Of a DNA stretch of 64,000 bases, positions 38,994 through 47,285 are shown piece after piece. The DNA comes from Deltaproteobacteria bacterium (GTDB lineage: Bacteria; Chloroflexota; Dehalococcoidia; Dehalococcoidales; BS750m-G39): NCBI GenBank assembly GCA_030603275.1, contig JAUVYB010000001.1:140762-204761 (forward strand), given 5' to 3'. Under the pieces are notes generated by a model. The model saw only the letters and a program-made list of their open reading frames with translations. It had not been told where the DNA came from and did no database searches. The position numbers were made by a program, and so were the translations under genes. Position 1 is the first letter of the stretch. Every line of letters starts with the position of its first letter.

Positions 38994-39701
38994 GTGGTTG
39001 GAGTGACATCAGAATTTAGTTCAAAACACTACAAATCCAATAAGATCAGAATAATGCTGGCTGACGACCACCCCTTGCTGCGCCAGGCGCTGAGGGATGT
39101 CCTGGAAAAACAGCCTGATCTTGAAGTTATTGCCGAAGCCAGCGATGGTGAAGAAGCAGTCAAACTGGCCACCGAGCTGAATCCCGACGTCGTGATTATG
39201 GATATAAGTATGCCTGAGCTCAACGGGCTGGAGGCAACTAAACAAATCAAAGCGAACTGTCCGGCGATAGCCGTATTGGTACTGACTGTCCACAGCGATA
39301 GTGAGCACATACTTAGCATACTCCAGGCTGGTGCCGGCGGCTATCTGACCAAAAGCGTATACGGCGATGAAGTCATTTATGCCATACGTTCTCTGGTCTG
39401 CGGAGAAACGGTGCTGTCTCCCGCGGTTTCACAACAAATTTTCAAATATGCCTTTCAACATATCATCAAACCTAAAGGCTTGGATGCGGGGGATAAACTT
39501 TCTTCCAGGGAACTGGAGGTGCTCAGTCTAGCTGCCAAAGGCACATCCAACAAAGATATCGCCCTAAAGCTTGGCCTGAGCCTGCGTACGGTGAAGAGTT
39601 ATTTAGCAAACCTTTTCCTGAAATTGAATGTAGCTTCACGTACCGAAGCCGTCATCGTCGGCTTGCGGAAAGGTATTCTCACTCTCGGTGACCTTGATTA
39701 A
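38994..39701 (+). CDS. NarL/LuxR-family response regulator
   Basis: 235 residues: a receiver domain (about 20-135, acidic pair in LADDHPL, phospho-acceptor in VVIMDISMPELNG, Lys in GYLTKSV) and a LuxR-type helix-turn-helix (KLSSRELEVLSLAAKGTSNK and SLRTVKSYLANLFLKL). The GTG start has GAGGTGAG upstream. The kinase gene follows two bases after the stop, so they form a pair. Confidence 0.92.
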   Translation: MVGVTSEFSSKHYKSNKIRIMLADDHPLLRQALRDVLEKQPDLEVIAEASDGEEAVKLATELNPDVVIMDISMPELNGLEATKQIKANCPAIAVLVLTVHSDSEHILSILQAGAGGYLTKSVYGDEVIYAIRSLVCGETVLSPAVSQQIFKYAFQHIIKPKGLDAGDKLSSRELEVLSLAAKGTSNKDIALKLGLSLRTVKSYLANLFLKLNVASRTEAVIVGLRKGILTLGDLD

Positions 39702-39703
39702 GA

Positions 39704-40822
39704 ATGGCTATCAGAGCGGCTATCGAAAAGCGAATGCTAGGCATTTTCCCATTAAAAACTAAGAGAAGAATTGTCAATAATCCTCATTTCTGGGCGATCA
39801 CCGTTATTACCCTGGTTCTAATATTTCTCTATCAGGCCTGGCCCTGGAGGGAATCTAATGTAGGGCCATGGTTCCCCTGGCTTTCTTCATTGTACAACCT
39901 GGCAGTGATAGAGTTCGTGAATCATATTGTTGGTATCCTCTTTCTGATACCAATTATCTATGCGGCTATATTTTTCTCATGGCCAGGTGCTCTAGTTGCT
40001 TGTTTACTGTCGTTGGGGGGAATACTACCGATAATAGCAGATATGTGGCCTAATTATTACTTAATAACCAACATAGCTTTACTGCTACTGCCCTTTTTGC
40101 TTGTATCACTAGCTACTTTTGAGCTAGAGTGGCGTCGTAAAGAGAGGAAAATTTTCGCTGAACGAGAGACGGAACGTCAGGTATACATATCAAAAATACT
40201 CGAGTCCCAAGAGAATGAACGGCTACGCATTGCTCAAGAGCTCCATGACGATACCATACAGACATTGCTGGTCATAGCTAATCGCGCTGAAACTTTGATT
40301 CCTGCTGGTGATGATATGAGGGAAGTGAGGAGAAATGCAGAGTGGATTAAAGCCACAACTCTTGAAACAGTTGAAGATCTACGGAGGATAAGTCTTGACT
40401 TAAGACCAAGCATACTAGGCGACCTGGGGCTGGTACCTGCATTGAGATGGTTAGTGGACCATGCGAATAAGGAGTCTGGTATTAATACCCGGATTCTTGT
40501 AAGTGGTGAAAAGCGCAAGCTATCCCCCGAAGCCGAAGTTACTATATTCCGCGTAACACAAGAGGCTTTAAACAATATCAAGCGACATTCCAGAGCTACA
40601 GAGGCAGTCGTTACCTTAGAATTCACCCCAGAGTGCCTCAAGATATCGATAGAGGATAATGGTCAAGGTTTTCGTCCACCCAAAAAATTTGATAGGCTTG
40701 CTTCCAGGGGTAAGCTGGGACTAATTGGCATGTACCAGAGAATAGATTTTCTTGGTGGAACATTCAAAATCCATTCCAAGCCTGGTGAAGGGACCTTGCT
40801 CCTGATTGAGGCAAGGTGTTAG
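39704..40822 (+). CDS. NarL-type membrane sensor histidine kinase
   Basis: 372 residues. The N-terminal part has four or five membrane helices (about 30-135) and no large outside loop, so it may sense within the membrane. A coiled linker leads to a HisKA_3 dimer domain with the phospho-His in RIAQELHDDTIQTLL, then a HATPase_c domain with an N-box near EALNNIKRHSRA and DNGQGFRPP. It would phosphorylate the regulator encoded directly upstream. Confidence 0.9.
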   Translation: MAIRAAIEKRMLGIFPLKTKRRIVNNPHFWAITVITLVLIFLYQAWPWRESNVGPWFPWLSSLYNLAVIEFVNHIVGILFLIPIIYAAIFFSWPGALVACLLSLGGILPIIADMWPNYYLITNIALLLLPFLLVSLATFELEWRRKERKIFAERETERQVYISKILESQENERLRIAQELHDDTIQTLLVIANRAETLIPAGDDMREVRRNAEWIKATTLETVEDLRRISLDLRPSILGDLGLVPALRWLVDHANKESGINTRILVSGEKRKLSPEAEVTIFRVTQEALNNIKRHSRATEAVVTLEFTPECLKISIEDNGQGFRPPKKFDRLASRGKLGLIGMYQRIDFLGGTFKIHSKPGEGTLLLIEARC

Positions 40823-41240
40823 TTTACCAGCAATCATTTCGATTCACTGGGAATAAATCAACTCCGCCTTATTGCCAAGCCGAAGTACAGGGTATTATGG
40901 ACTCTATACGCAGGACCCGAATTTACCGTTCCCTGTTACAATTAACTACTAGGCGCTAAAGGTGAGCCGCTCCGGTCCTTATGAGATTGCACAATCCGCT
41001 ATTTTGTGTGATTGATAAGGTAACAGAGCAAGCAACTGTTACACAATTGCCTCTTTTGTGACCTAAGCAACAAAACAAGCTATTGTTAATTTTATTTGTG
41101 GCTTCTCTTAGCGACATCTAGGACATACCAATTTTTCGCCGGTAATCAGGACTGTCCGCCAAGTTTGACAAGCTCAGAAGTTTAGGATATCTTAAGTTAC
41201 TCCTTACAGCTAATCCTGGGAAGGCTTTGAGACGGAGCAC
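40823..41240. repeat. Intergenic region with repeat copy 2
   Basis: About 420 bases, no gene. It contains two similar palindromes, CACAA-N9-TTGTG (40990-41008 and 41042-41060), and the repeat 41038-41085 shared with 34493-34540. GTAACAGAGCAAGCAACTGTT (41020-41040) recurs inverted near 52909-52929. The palindromes may be operators for the kinase gene 180 bases downstream, or parts of a small mobile repeat. Confidence 0.55.
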
Positions 41241-42482
41241 ATGGAAACAAGCAGGTTAGGGCAGCAAGACCAGCCTGATGAGGGAGAGCGGTATCAAGAG
41301 CTCCTCGCTTTGAGTCGAGTCTCAGCCGCCATCAGTGGTCTATGGGATTTGGACGCTGTCCTCAAGGTAGCCCTTGATAATATCCTCAAAATCATGAAGG
41401 GAACTATTGGAGGCATCCTTCTTGCCGATGAACAGACCCAAACGTTATCCTATCATATCCATCAGGGTTTGAGTGACAGGTATGTTGAGAAGATGCGCCT
41501 CAACCTGGGTGAAGGCATTGCTGGAAGAGTAGCTCAGAGCGGCAAGGCGATTCTGCTGGAGGATATCTCTATTGACTCTCGTGTGGCCCACCCAAACCTG
41601 GTAAGCGCCGAGGGTTTAAAGGCTTTCATCTGTGTCCCCATCAGGGCCAAAGACAACGTTCTAGGGGTGATTAACGTTGCCAGCCGCAGGGCACACCGCT
41701 TCAGCAGTAAGGATTTACATCTATTGCACTCTATTGGTGACCAGCTTGGTGTTGCTATTCAGCAGGCAAGACTGTACGAACGACTGCGAAAGGCACGAGA
41801 AAGATACCGCAAGCTCACCCGACAGATTCTGGTCGCTCAAGAAGACGAGCGGAAGAGACTGGCTCGCGAGCTACATGATGAAACCAGCCAGACACTTTCA
41901 GGACTTACGCTTCAGTTACAGGCACTGGTGGGTATGGTCGAGAAGTCCAGCGGTGACACCGAGTTGATCGCCAGATTGAAAAAGGTTCAATCTCTGGCCG
42001 TCCAGGTACACACCGAGGTAAGAAGGTTAATGACCGACTTGCGCCCTTCGTTGTTAGATACACTGGGGCTGGTTCCAGCCATTCGTCAGCTGGCTGATAC
42101 CAGACTCCGCCCCTTAAACATCAATGTATCCGTGGAAACTACAGGTACTGAAAGACGTTTGGATCCAGAAGCCGAAACTGGGCTCTTCCGGGTTGCCCAG
42201 GGCTCCATAGGCAACATCATTGAGCACTCAAAGGCGAAGAACGTTACCATCGCCGTGGAATATCGTGATAGTGAACTGGTGCTGCGTATTACTGATGATG
42301 GCCAGGGGTTTGATGTTGCAGATATCACCGATGTTGAGGAGAGCGGGCGCGGACGGGGTCTATTCAGTATGAGAGAGAGGGTCATGCTCCTGGGCGGTAC
42401 CGCCTCTGTTGAATCAAAGATTGGCCAGGGAACCACGGTCTGGGCCAGCGTGCCGATAGGTCACGGTGAGGAACATGAGTAA
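41241..42482 (+). CDS. GAF-domain NarL-type sensor histidine kinase
   Basis: 413 residues without membrane helices. A GAF domain (about 25-185) is followed by a HisKA_3 domain with phospho-His in RLARELHDETSQTLSG and a HATPase_c domain (DDGQGFDV, GRGLFSMRERV). The GAF domain would bind a small ligand or a redox cofactor in the cytoplasm; no heme or iron-sulfur Cys set is visible. The end overlaps the next regulator gene. Confidence 0.92.
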   Translation: METSRLGQQDQPDEGERYQELLALSRVSAAISGLWDLDAVLKVALDNILKIMKGTIGGILLADEQTQTLSYHIHQGLSDRYVEKMRLNLGEGIAGRVAQSGKAILLEDISIDSRVAHPNLVSAEGLKAFICVPIRAKDNVLGVINVASRRAHRFSSKDLHLLHSIGDQLGVAIQQARLYERLRKARERYRKLTRQILVAQEDERKRLARELHDETSQTLSGLTLQLQALVGMVEKSSGDTELIARLKKVQSLAVQVHTEVRRLMTDLRPSLLDTLGLVPAIRQLADTRLRPLNINVSVETTGTERRLDPEAETGLFRVAQGSIGNIIEHSKAKNVTIAVEYRDSELVLRITDDGQGFDVADITDVEESGRGRGLFSMRERVMLLGGTASVESKIGQGTTVWASVPIGHGEEHE

Positions 42483-43128
42483 GATAAGGGTACTGGTTGT
42501 TGATGACCACCCTATCGTGAGGGAGGGGATCTGCGCTCTACTGGCCGTCGTCGGTGATATAGAAGTAGTCGCCGAGGCGGCTAATGGCAGCGAAGCAATA
42601 GATACGGTCAGAGAGCTACAGCCGGATGTCGTGCTTATGGATATTGCCATGCCTATCATGGGAGGACTGGAAGCTACCCGCCGCATATGCCGCGAATTTC
42701 CAAAAACAAAAGTGCTAATCCTGACCCAGTATGACGATAAAGAATACGTACTCCCGGTAATTGAAGCCGGTGCCTCCGGCTTCGTCAGCAAGGCATCGGC
42801 ATCCTCAGAGCTTATTGCCGGCATCCGCTCCATCTACCGCGGAGATTCATACCTCTCTCCCCCGGCGGCCAAGTTACTTGTCGAAGGTTATCGTTACAAG
42901 ATCGGCAGCCGGGTTGGTAAAGACCCCTATGACCAATTGACCGACCGGGAGCGGGATGTATTAAAACTGATGGCAGACGGGCATACCAACCAGGAAATAG
43001 CCGATATTCTGGTCATCAGCCGCAAAACCGTCGAGGGCCATAAGACAAACCTCATGGCCAAGCTTGATATCCACAACCGTACTGAACTAGTCAAATATGC
43101 CTTGCGCAAAGGTATCATAACCGTTTGA
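42475..43128 (+). CDS. NarL/LuxR-family response regulator
   Basis: 217 residues: receiver (VVDDHPIVREG, VVLMDIAMPIMGG, GFVSKAS) and LuxR helix-turn-helix (LTDRERDVLKLMADGHTNQ, SRKTVEGHKTNLMAKL). It is coupled to the GAF kinase by an eight-base overlap; ATG 42475 is chosen with GGTGAGG before it. All phosphorylation residues are present. Confidence 0.92.
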   Translation: MSKIRVLVVDDHPIVREGICALLAVVGDIEVVAEAANGSEAIDTVRELQPDVVLMDIAMPIMGGLEATRRICREFPKTKVLILTQYDDKEYVLPVIEAGASGFVSKASASSELIAGIRSIYRGDSYLSPPAAKLLVEGYRYKIGSRVGKDPYDQLTDRERDVLKLMADGHTNQEIADILVISRKTVEGHKTNLMAKLDIHNRTELVKYALRKGIITV

Positions 43129-43303
43129 AGTACGGAATAAACAGGGGTAAATCCTGGGAAATTTAGGTTTTTTTCACCCTGCCTATCAAGGAAAAACCCT
43201 CTTCCCCATCCGCAGCCTTTGGTTTATTGTTAAGGTTATTAACAAACCTCCGACCGTAAACGCAAATTCGGCAGTACGGCAGTGATGGAGGAAGGAGGCT
43301 GCG

Positions 43304-44089
43304 ATGGAACACGGTCATAGAATTCTGATTGTGGATGATGACCCCGATTTCACCCAGGCCCTGCAGGCAGCTTTAGAGGCTAAATCATGCTCGGTAGTTA
43401 CCGCCTCTGAGCAGCGCCAGGCTGAAGACATGGTTCGCTCTCATGAGCCCGAGCTGGTGGTACTGGGCACAATTATGCCTCGCGGAGACGCTTTTCTGCT
43501 TCACCAGTGGCTAAAACAGTCGCTTGGATTCAGCAACCTGCCTATTATAGTGGTTAATACGCCGCCGGAGAAACAGCATCTCAAGGGATGGAGGAGGGAG
43601 GAAGGCATGCAATGTGATGTTGAGGACTTCCTGTCCAGACCTATTGAGCTAACCGTGCTGGTGCCTCGTATCGAGAAGCTGCTGGATAGGGTAACCAGAA
43701 AGATCAGGGTGTTAGTGGTAGATGACCATGCCGTGGTCAGGGATGGCATTCGAGCCGTACTCGCCCTGCAGCATGATATGCAGGTGGTGGGCGAAGCCGC
43801 CAACGGAAGGGAGGCGATAGATAAAACCGGCCAGTTTTTACCCGACGTGGTGCTCATGGACATAGTCATGCCGGAGATGAACGGCCTGGAGGCCACCAAG
43901 GAGATATGCCAGCAGTATCAACAAGCCAGGGTCTTGATGCTGACGCAGTATGACGATGAGGAAAATGTCCTGGCCAGCCAGCAGGTAGGCGCACTGGGCT
44001 TTATTCCCAAAACAGTGGTCAGTTCCCAGCTACTGAATGGAATAAGGTCGGTGTATGAAGGCAAGAAATTTATCTGCGCCGTTAATTAA
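43304..44089 (+). CDS. Tandem receiver protein, first receiver degenerate
   Basis: 261 residues with two receiver domains and no output domain. Receiver 1 (1-125) keeps the acidic pair IVDDDPDF, but its phospho-acceptor is replaced by Gly55 in LVVLGTIMP, so it cannot be phosphorylated there. Receiver 2 (about 132-255) is complete (VVDDHAVVRDG, VVLMDIVMPEMNG, GFIPKT) and closely resembles the NarL-type receiver encoded just upstream. The DNA-binding part that usually follows is missing. A GGAAGGAGG site precedes the ATG. It may act as a phosphate sink or partner-binding adaptor. The formate-dehydrogenase-like gene follows 26 bases later. Confidence 0.85.
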   Translation: MEHGHRILIVDDDPDFTQALQAALEAKSCSVVTASEQRQAEDMVRSHEPELVVLGTIMPRGDAFLLHQWLKQSLGFSNLPIIVVNTPPEKQHLKGWRREEGMQCDVEDFLSRPIELTVLVPRIEKLLDRVTRKIRVLVVDDHAVVRDGIRAVLALQHDMQVVGEAANGREAIDKTGQFLPDVVLMDIVMPEMNGLEATKEICQQYQQARVLMLTQYDDEENVLASQQVGALGFIPKTVVSSQLLNGIRSVYEGKKFICAVN

Positions 44090-44115
44090 TAGATGACCCC
44101 TAAAAGGAGCCACCC

Positions 44116-46800
44116 TTGGAAACAGTTACCATTACGCTTGATGGTGTGGAGGTAAGCGGCTATTCCGGGATGACCATCTTGGACCTCGCCCGGGAATCGG
44201 GGGTGGATATTCCCACCCTGTGTCATGACCGTTATCTGGCCCCTACCGGTGCCTGCCGGCTCTGTATTGTAGAAGACGAAAGCTCAGAAGCCTTGCTTGC
44301 CTCCTGCGTTGCTCCAATAAGACCGGGGATGGTGATAAATACCCAGTCGCCGCGGGTAATGGAGCGCCGGAGATTGCTCGTTCAGCTCATGCTCGCCAGC
44401 CATCCCGACTCGTGCCTGGTATGCGATAAGGGTAACCAGTGTCAACTGAGAAAGCTGGGTGCCGAGATGGGCATCGGACTGGTGGAATTACAGAAAATCC
44501 CACGACTGGCGGCCATCCAGGAGGTGAACCCCTTCATTGAAAGGGACCTGTCCAGGTGTATCCTGTGCGCCAAGTGTATCCGGGCCGACCAGGAGCTCGT
44601 TGTCGAGGGTGCCATCGATTATGTCGGTCGTGGCTTTGCTACTAAACCAGCCACATTAAATGATATGCCGCTGGAGAACTCCGAGTGTACCTTCTGTGGA
44701 ACCTGTGTGGCCCATTGCCCCACCGGTGCCCTGATGGAAAAGGAGAAGTCATACCGTGGGACGGCCACCAAAACGGTCGATACCGTGTGTCCGTTCTGCG
44801 GCTGTGGCTGTATCCTTCACCTGGAGGTAAAGGATAATCAAATAGTCAGAGTCAAACCAGGCGAAAGCCCGGTTAACCACGGCACGCTTTGCGTCAGGGG
44901 TTGTTACGGCTACGATTTCATACAGAGCCCGGAGAGGTTGACCAGCCCCTTAATCAAGGTAGACGGCGAGTTTCAAAAAGCGCCCTGGGAAGAGGCTATC
45001 AGCCGGGTAGCCGCTGAATTTAAAAGATTGAAGCAAGAGCATGGCGCCGACAGCCTGGCCGTACTGGGTTCCTCTAAATGTACCAATGAAGAGAACTACC
45101 TGCTACAGAGGTTGGCCCGGGTGGCCTTAGGCACCAACAACATCGATAATGGCAGTCGGCTGTATAGCGCTACCAGCCGGGTTGGTCTGGGGCAGTCTAT
45201 CGGTTTTCCGGGCACAACCAACTCCTTCGAAGAACTGGAGAAATCAGAGGTAATAATGGTTATCGGCGCCAACCCGGTTGTCTCAGCCCCGGCGGTAGGT
45301 TATGGCATAAAACGCGCCGCCAAATATAACGGCGCCAAGCTGCTACTGGTTGACGTCCGTCCAACCAAGCTTAATCCTTTCGCTCACATCTGGCTGAAAC
45401 CTAAAGTCGGCACAGATGTAGTCCTGCTAAACGGCCTGGCCAGGGTGATCATTGAGGAAAGACTGTTTGACGAGGAATTCGTCACCCGCGAAACGGATAA
45501 CTTCGATGAGCTGTCTGACAGTTTAAAGCCGTATACCCTGGAACGAGTGGAAAAGGTAACCGGTATCCCCAGGCAGGATGTGCAACGGGCGGCTCGCACC
45601 TTTGCCCAAGCCGAGTGGGCATCTATTGTTTACGGAAATGGGATTACCCAGTATGTTAACGGCGTAGACAGCGTGATGGCTCTGGCTAACCTGGCCATGC
45701 TGACGGGGAATATCGAGCGGCGGGGAGGAGGCATCTTTGCCCTGCAACGGGAAAACAACGCCCAGGGTGCCTGTGATATGGGTAGTTTGCCCGACTTCCT
45801 GCCCGGATATCAGAGCCTGGATGATGCGCGGGCCAGGAGCGACTTTGAAAGGCGGTGGGGGAGCAGTCTGCCAGGCAATGCCGGTCTATCGGCCCTGGAG
45901 ATGATTGAGCAGGCTGAAGCAGGAAAGCTCAAAGGGATGTTCATCGTCGGCGAAAATCCTGCCTCCAGCTTCCCTCGCCCTTCTCTGGTTAGAAAGGCTC
46001 TGGCTTCCCTCGAATTTCTTGTGGTCGCTGACATGTTCCTGACCGAGACGGCCAGACTGGCCGACGTAGTCTTGCCCTCGGCCAGCTTCGCCGAAAAGGA
46101 GGGCACTGTCACCAACTTTGAAGGCAGGACTCAGTCAGTGAGAAAAGCCATTGAACCAATTGGTGAGTGCCTGCCGGATTGGAAAATAATTCTCCAGCTG
46201 TCCAAAGAGATGGAGCAGCCAATGCCATACTCCTCTCCTCAAGAGGTCAGGAACGAGATTGAAGAGTTGCTCCCCTTTTATCAGCGCCCTGCCTCTGCCG
46301 ACCTGGAAAAAGAGGATTTGGATTGGGCTGAACTGGAGAGTGATAGTGTGCGAACCAGGCGCCTGTACAAAGGCCCATTCCCCAGCGGCTTTGGGCGCCT
46401 TTCCCCGGCCGAGTATACCCCGCCAGCCGATATATCCGGGGACGGTTACCCACTGACCCTGCTGTCTGGCTCTATACTGCCCCACTTCGGCAGCGGCACC
46501 AGGAGTTTGCGGGCTTCACGGCTTAAAGAATTTTCACCACATTCCTGGGTAGAAGTCAGCCAGGATGACGCTAAACACCTCGGCCTTGGCGATGGCGACC
46601 CGGTCAAGGTCGTCTCACCAGTAGGTGAATCGACTACCACGGTCAGGGTAACCGGCTCGTTGCCCTCCGGTCTGCTTTTCATGCCTATCTCGTTTCCGGA
46701 TAGCCCGGTAAACGAACTGTTCGATATTAAATTAGACCCCAGGTCTAAGGCTCCTTTTCTCAAAAGCTGCACGGTAAGGGTGGAAAGGATTAAGCCATAA
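44116..46800 (+). CDS. Formate dehydrogenase-like / NuoG-like iron-sulfur molybdopterin-family protein
   Basis: 894 residues. N-terminal [2Fe-2S] domain (Cys36, 47, 50, 64), NuoG-type His-Cys3 cluster (His96, Cys100, 103, 109), two ferredoxin-type clusters (Cys148-154 and Cys191-201), then the molybdopterin fold with a [4Fe-4S] set (Cys225, 228, 232, 259). The overall shape is that of NAD-linked FdhA. However the place of the metal-binding Sec/Cys and its His is Tyr350-Ser351 (GSRLYSATSRVGL), so formate oxidation is unlikely. It may work as an electron-wire subunit. TTG start with AAGGAG eight bases before. First gene of the operon with NuoE-, NuoF-, MetV- and MetF-like genes. Confidence 0.85.
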   Translation: METVTITLDGVEVSGYSGMTILDLARESGVDIPTLCHDRYLAPTGACRLCIVEDESSEALLASCVAPIRPGMVINTQSPRVMERRRLLVQLMLASHPDSCLVCDKGNQCQLRKLGAEMGIGLVELQKIPRLAAIQEVNPFIERDLSRCILCAKCIRADQELVVEGAIDYVGRGFATKPATLNDMPLENSECTFCGTCVAHCPTGALMEKEKSYRGTATKTVDTVCPFCGCGCILHLEVKDNQIVRVKPGESPVNHGTLCVRGCYGYDFIQSPERLTSPLIKVDGEFQKAPWEEAISRVAAEFKRLKQEHGADSLAVLGSSKCTNEENYLLQRLARVALGTNNIDNGSRLYSATSRVGLGQSIGFPGTTNSFEELEKSEVIMVIGANPVVSAPAVGYGIKRAAKYNGAKLLLVDVRPTKLNPFAHIWLKPKVGTDVVLLNGLARVIIEERLFDEEFVTRETDNFDELSDSLKPYTLERVEKVTGIPRQDVQRAARTFAQAEWASIVYGNGITQYVNGVDSVMALANLAMLTGNIERRGGGIFALQRENNAQGACDMGSLPDFLPGYQSLDDARARSDFERRWGSSLPGNAGLSALEMIEQAEAGKLKGMFIVGENPASSFPRPSLVRKALASLEFLVVADMFLTETARLADVVLPSASFAEKEGTVTNFEGRTQSVRKAIEPIGECLPDWKIILQLSKEMEQPMPYSSPQEVRNEIEELLPFYQRPASADLEKEDLDWAELESDSVRTRRLYKGPFPSGFGRLSPAEYTPPADISGDGYPLTLLSGSILPHFGSGTRSLRASRLKEFSPHSWVEVSQDDAKHLGLGDGDPVKVVSPVGESTTTVRVTGSLPSGLLFMPISFPDSPVNELFDIKLDPRSKAPFLKSCTVRVERIKP

Positions 46801-47285
46801 TGACCAGAACCAAGAAAACTACCAAATCTGACCTGAAGAAAATAGACGCTATTATTGGCAATTATCGGGGGCAAAGGTGGGGGCTTATACCGCTGCTGCA
46901 TGATGTCCAGATGGCGGTGGGCTATATCCCCCCCCAGGCAATACCGAGCATCGCCATCGGCCTGGGCCTGTTTCCCAGTCAGGTACAGGGGGTAATCTCC
47001 TTTTATACCCAGTTCTATACCGAGCCGCGGGGTAAGAATATCGTCAGGGTATGTCGGGGCACAGCCTGTCACGTGCGGGGTGGTAAAACAATACTGAAAC
47101 TGGTAAAGCAAGAGCTGGGGCTTGAAGAGGGAGAGACCAGTCCCGATATGGAGTACACCCTGGAGACTGTGGCCTGCATCGGTGTCTGCGCCCTGGCGCC
47201 CAATATCGTAATCAACCAGGACACGCACGGCAATTTGAACCCCAAGAAAGTAGCCAGATTGTTCGAGGGCAAGAAGAAAAAATGA
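46800..47285 (+). CDS. NuoE-like [2Fe-2S] thioredoxin-fold subunit
   Basis: 161 residues, like the 24-kDa subunit of complex I, HydA or Fdh complexes. The cluster ligands are in CRGTACHVRG and, about 40 residues later, CIGVCALAPN. The helical N-terminus ends with VQGVISFYTQFYTEPRG. The ATG overlaps the preceding stop by one base and the end overlaps the next gene by four, so all three are made together. It would pass electrons between NADH/FMN and the iron-sulfur chain. Confidence 0.92.
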   Translation: MTRTKKTTKSDLKKIDAIIGNYRGQRWGLIPLLHDVQMAVGYIPPQAIPSIAIGLGLFPSQVQGVISFYTQFYTEPRGKNIVRVCRGTACHVRGGKTILKLVKQELGLEEGETSPDMEYTLETVACIGVCALAPNIVINQDTHGNLNPKKVARLFEGKKKK

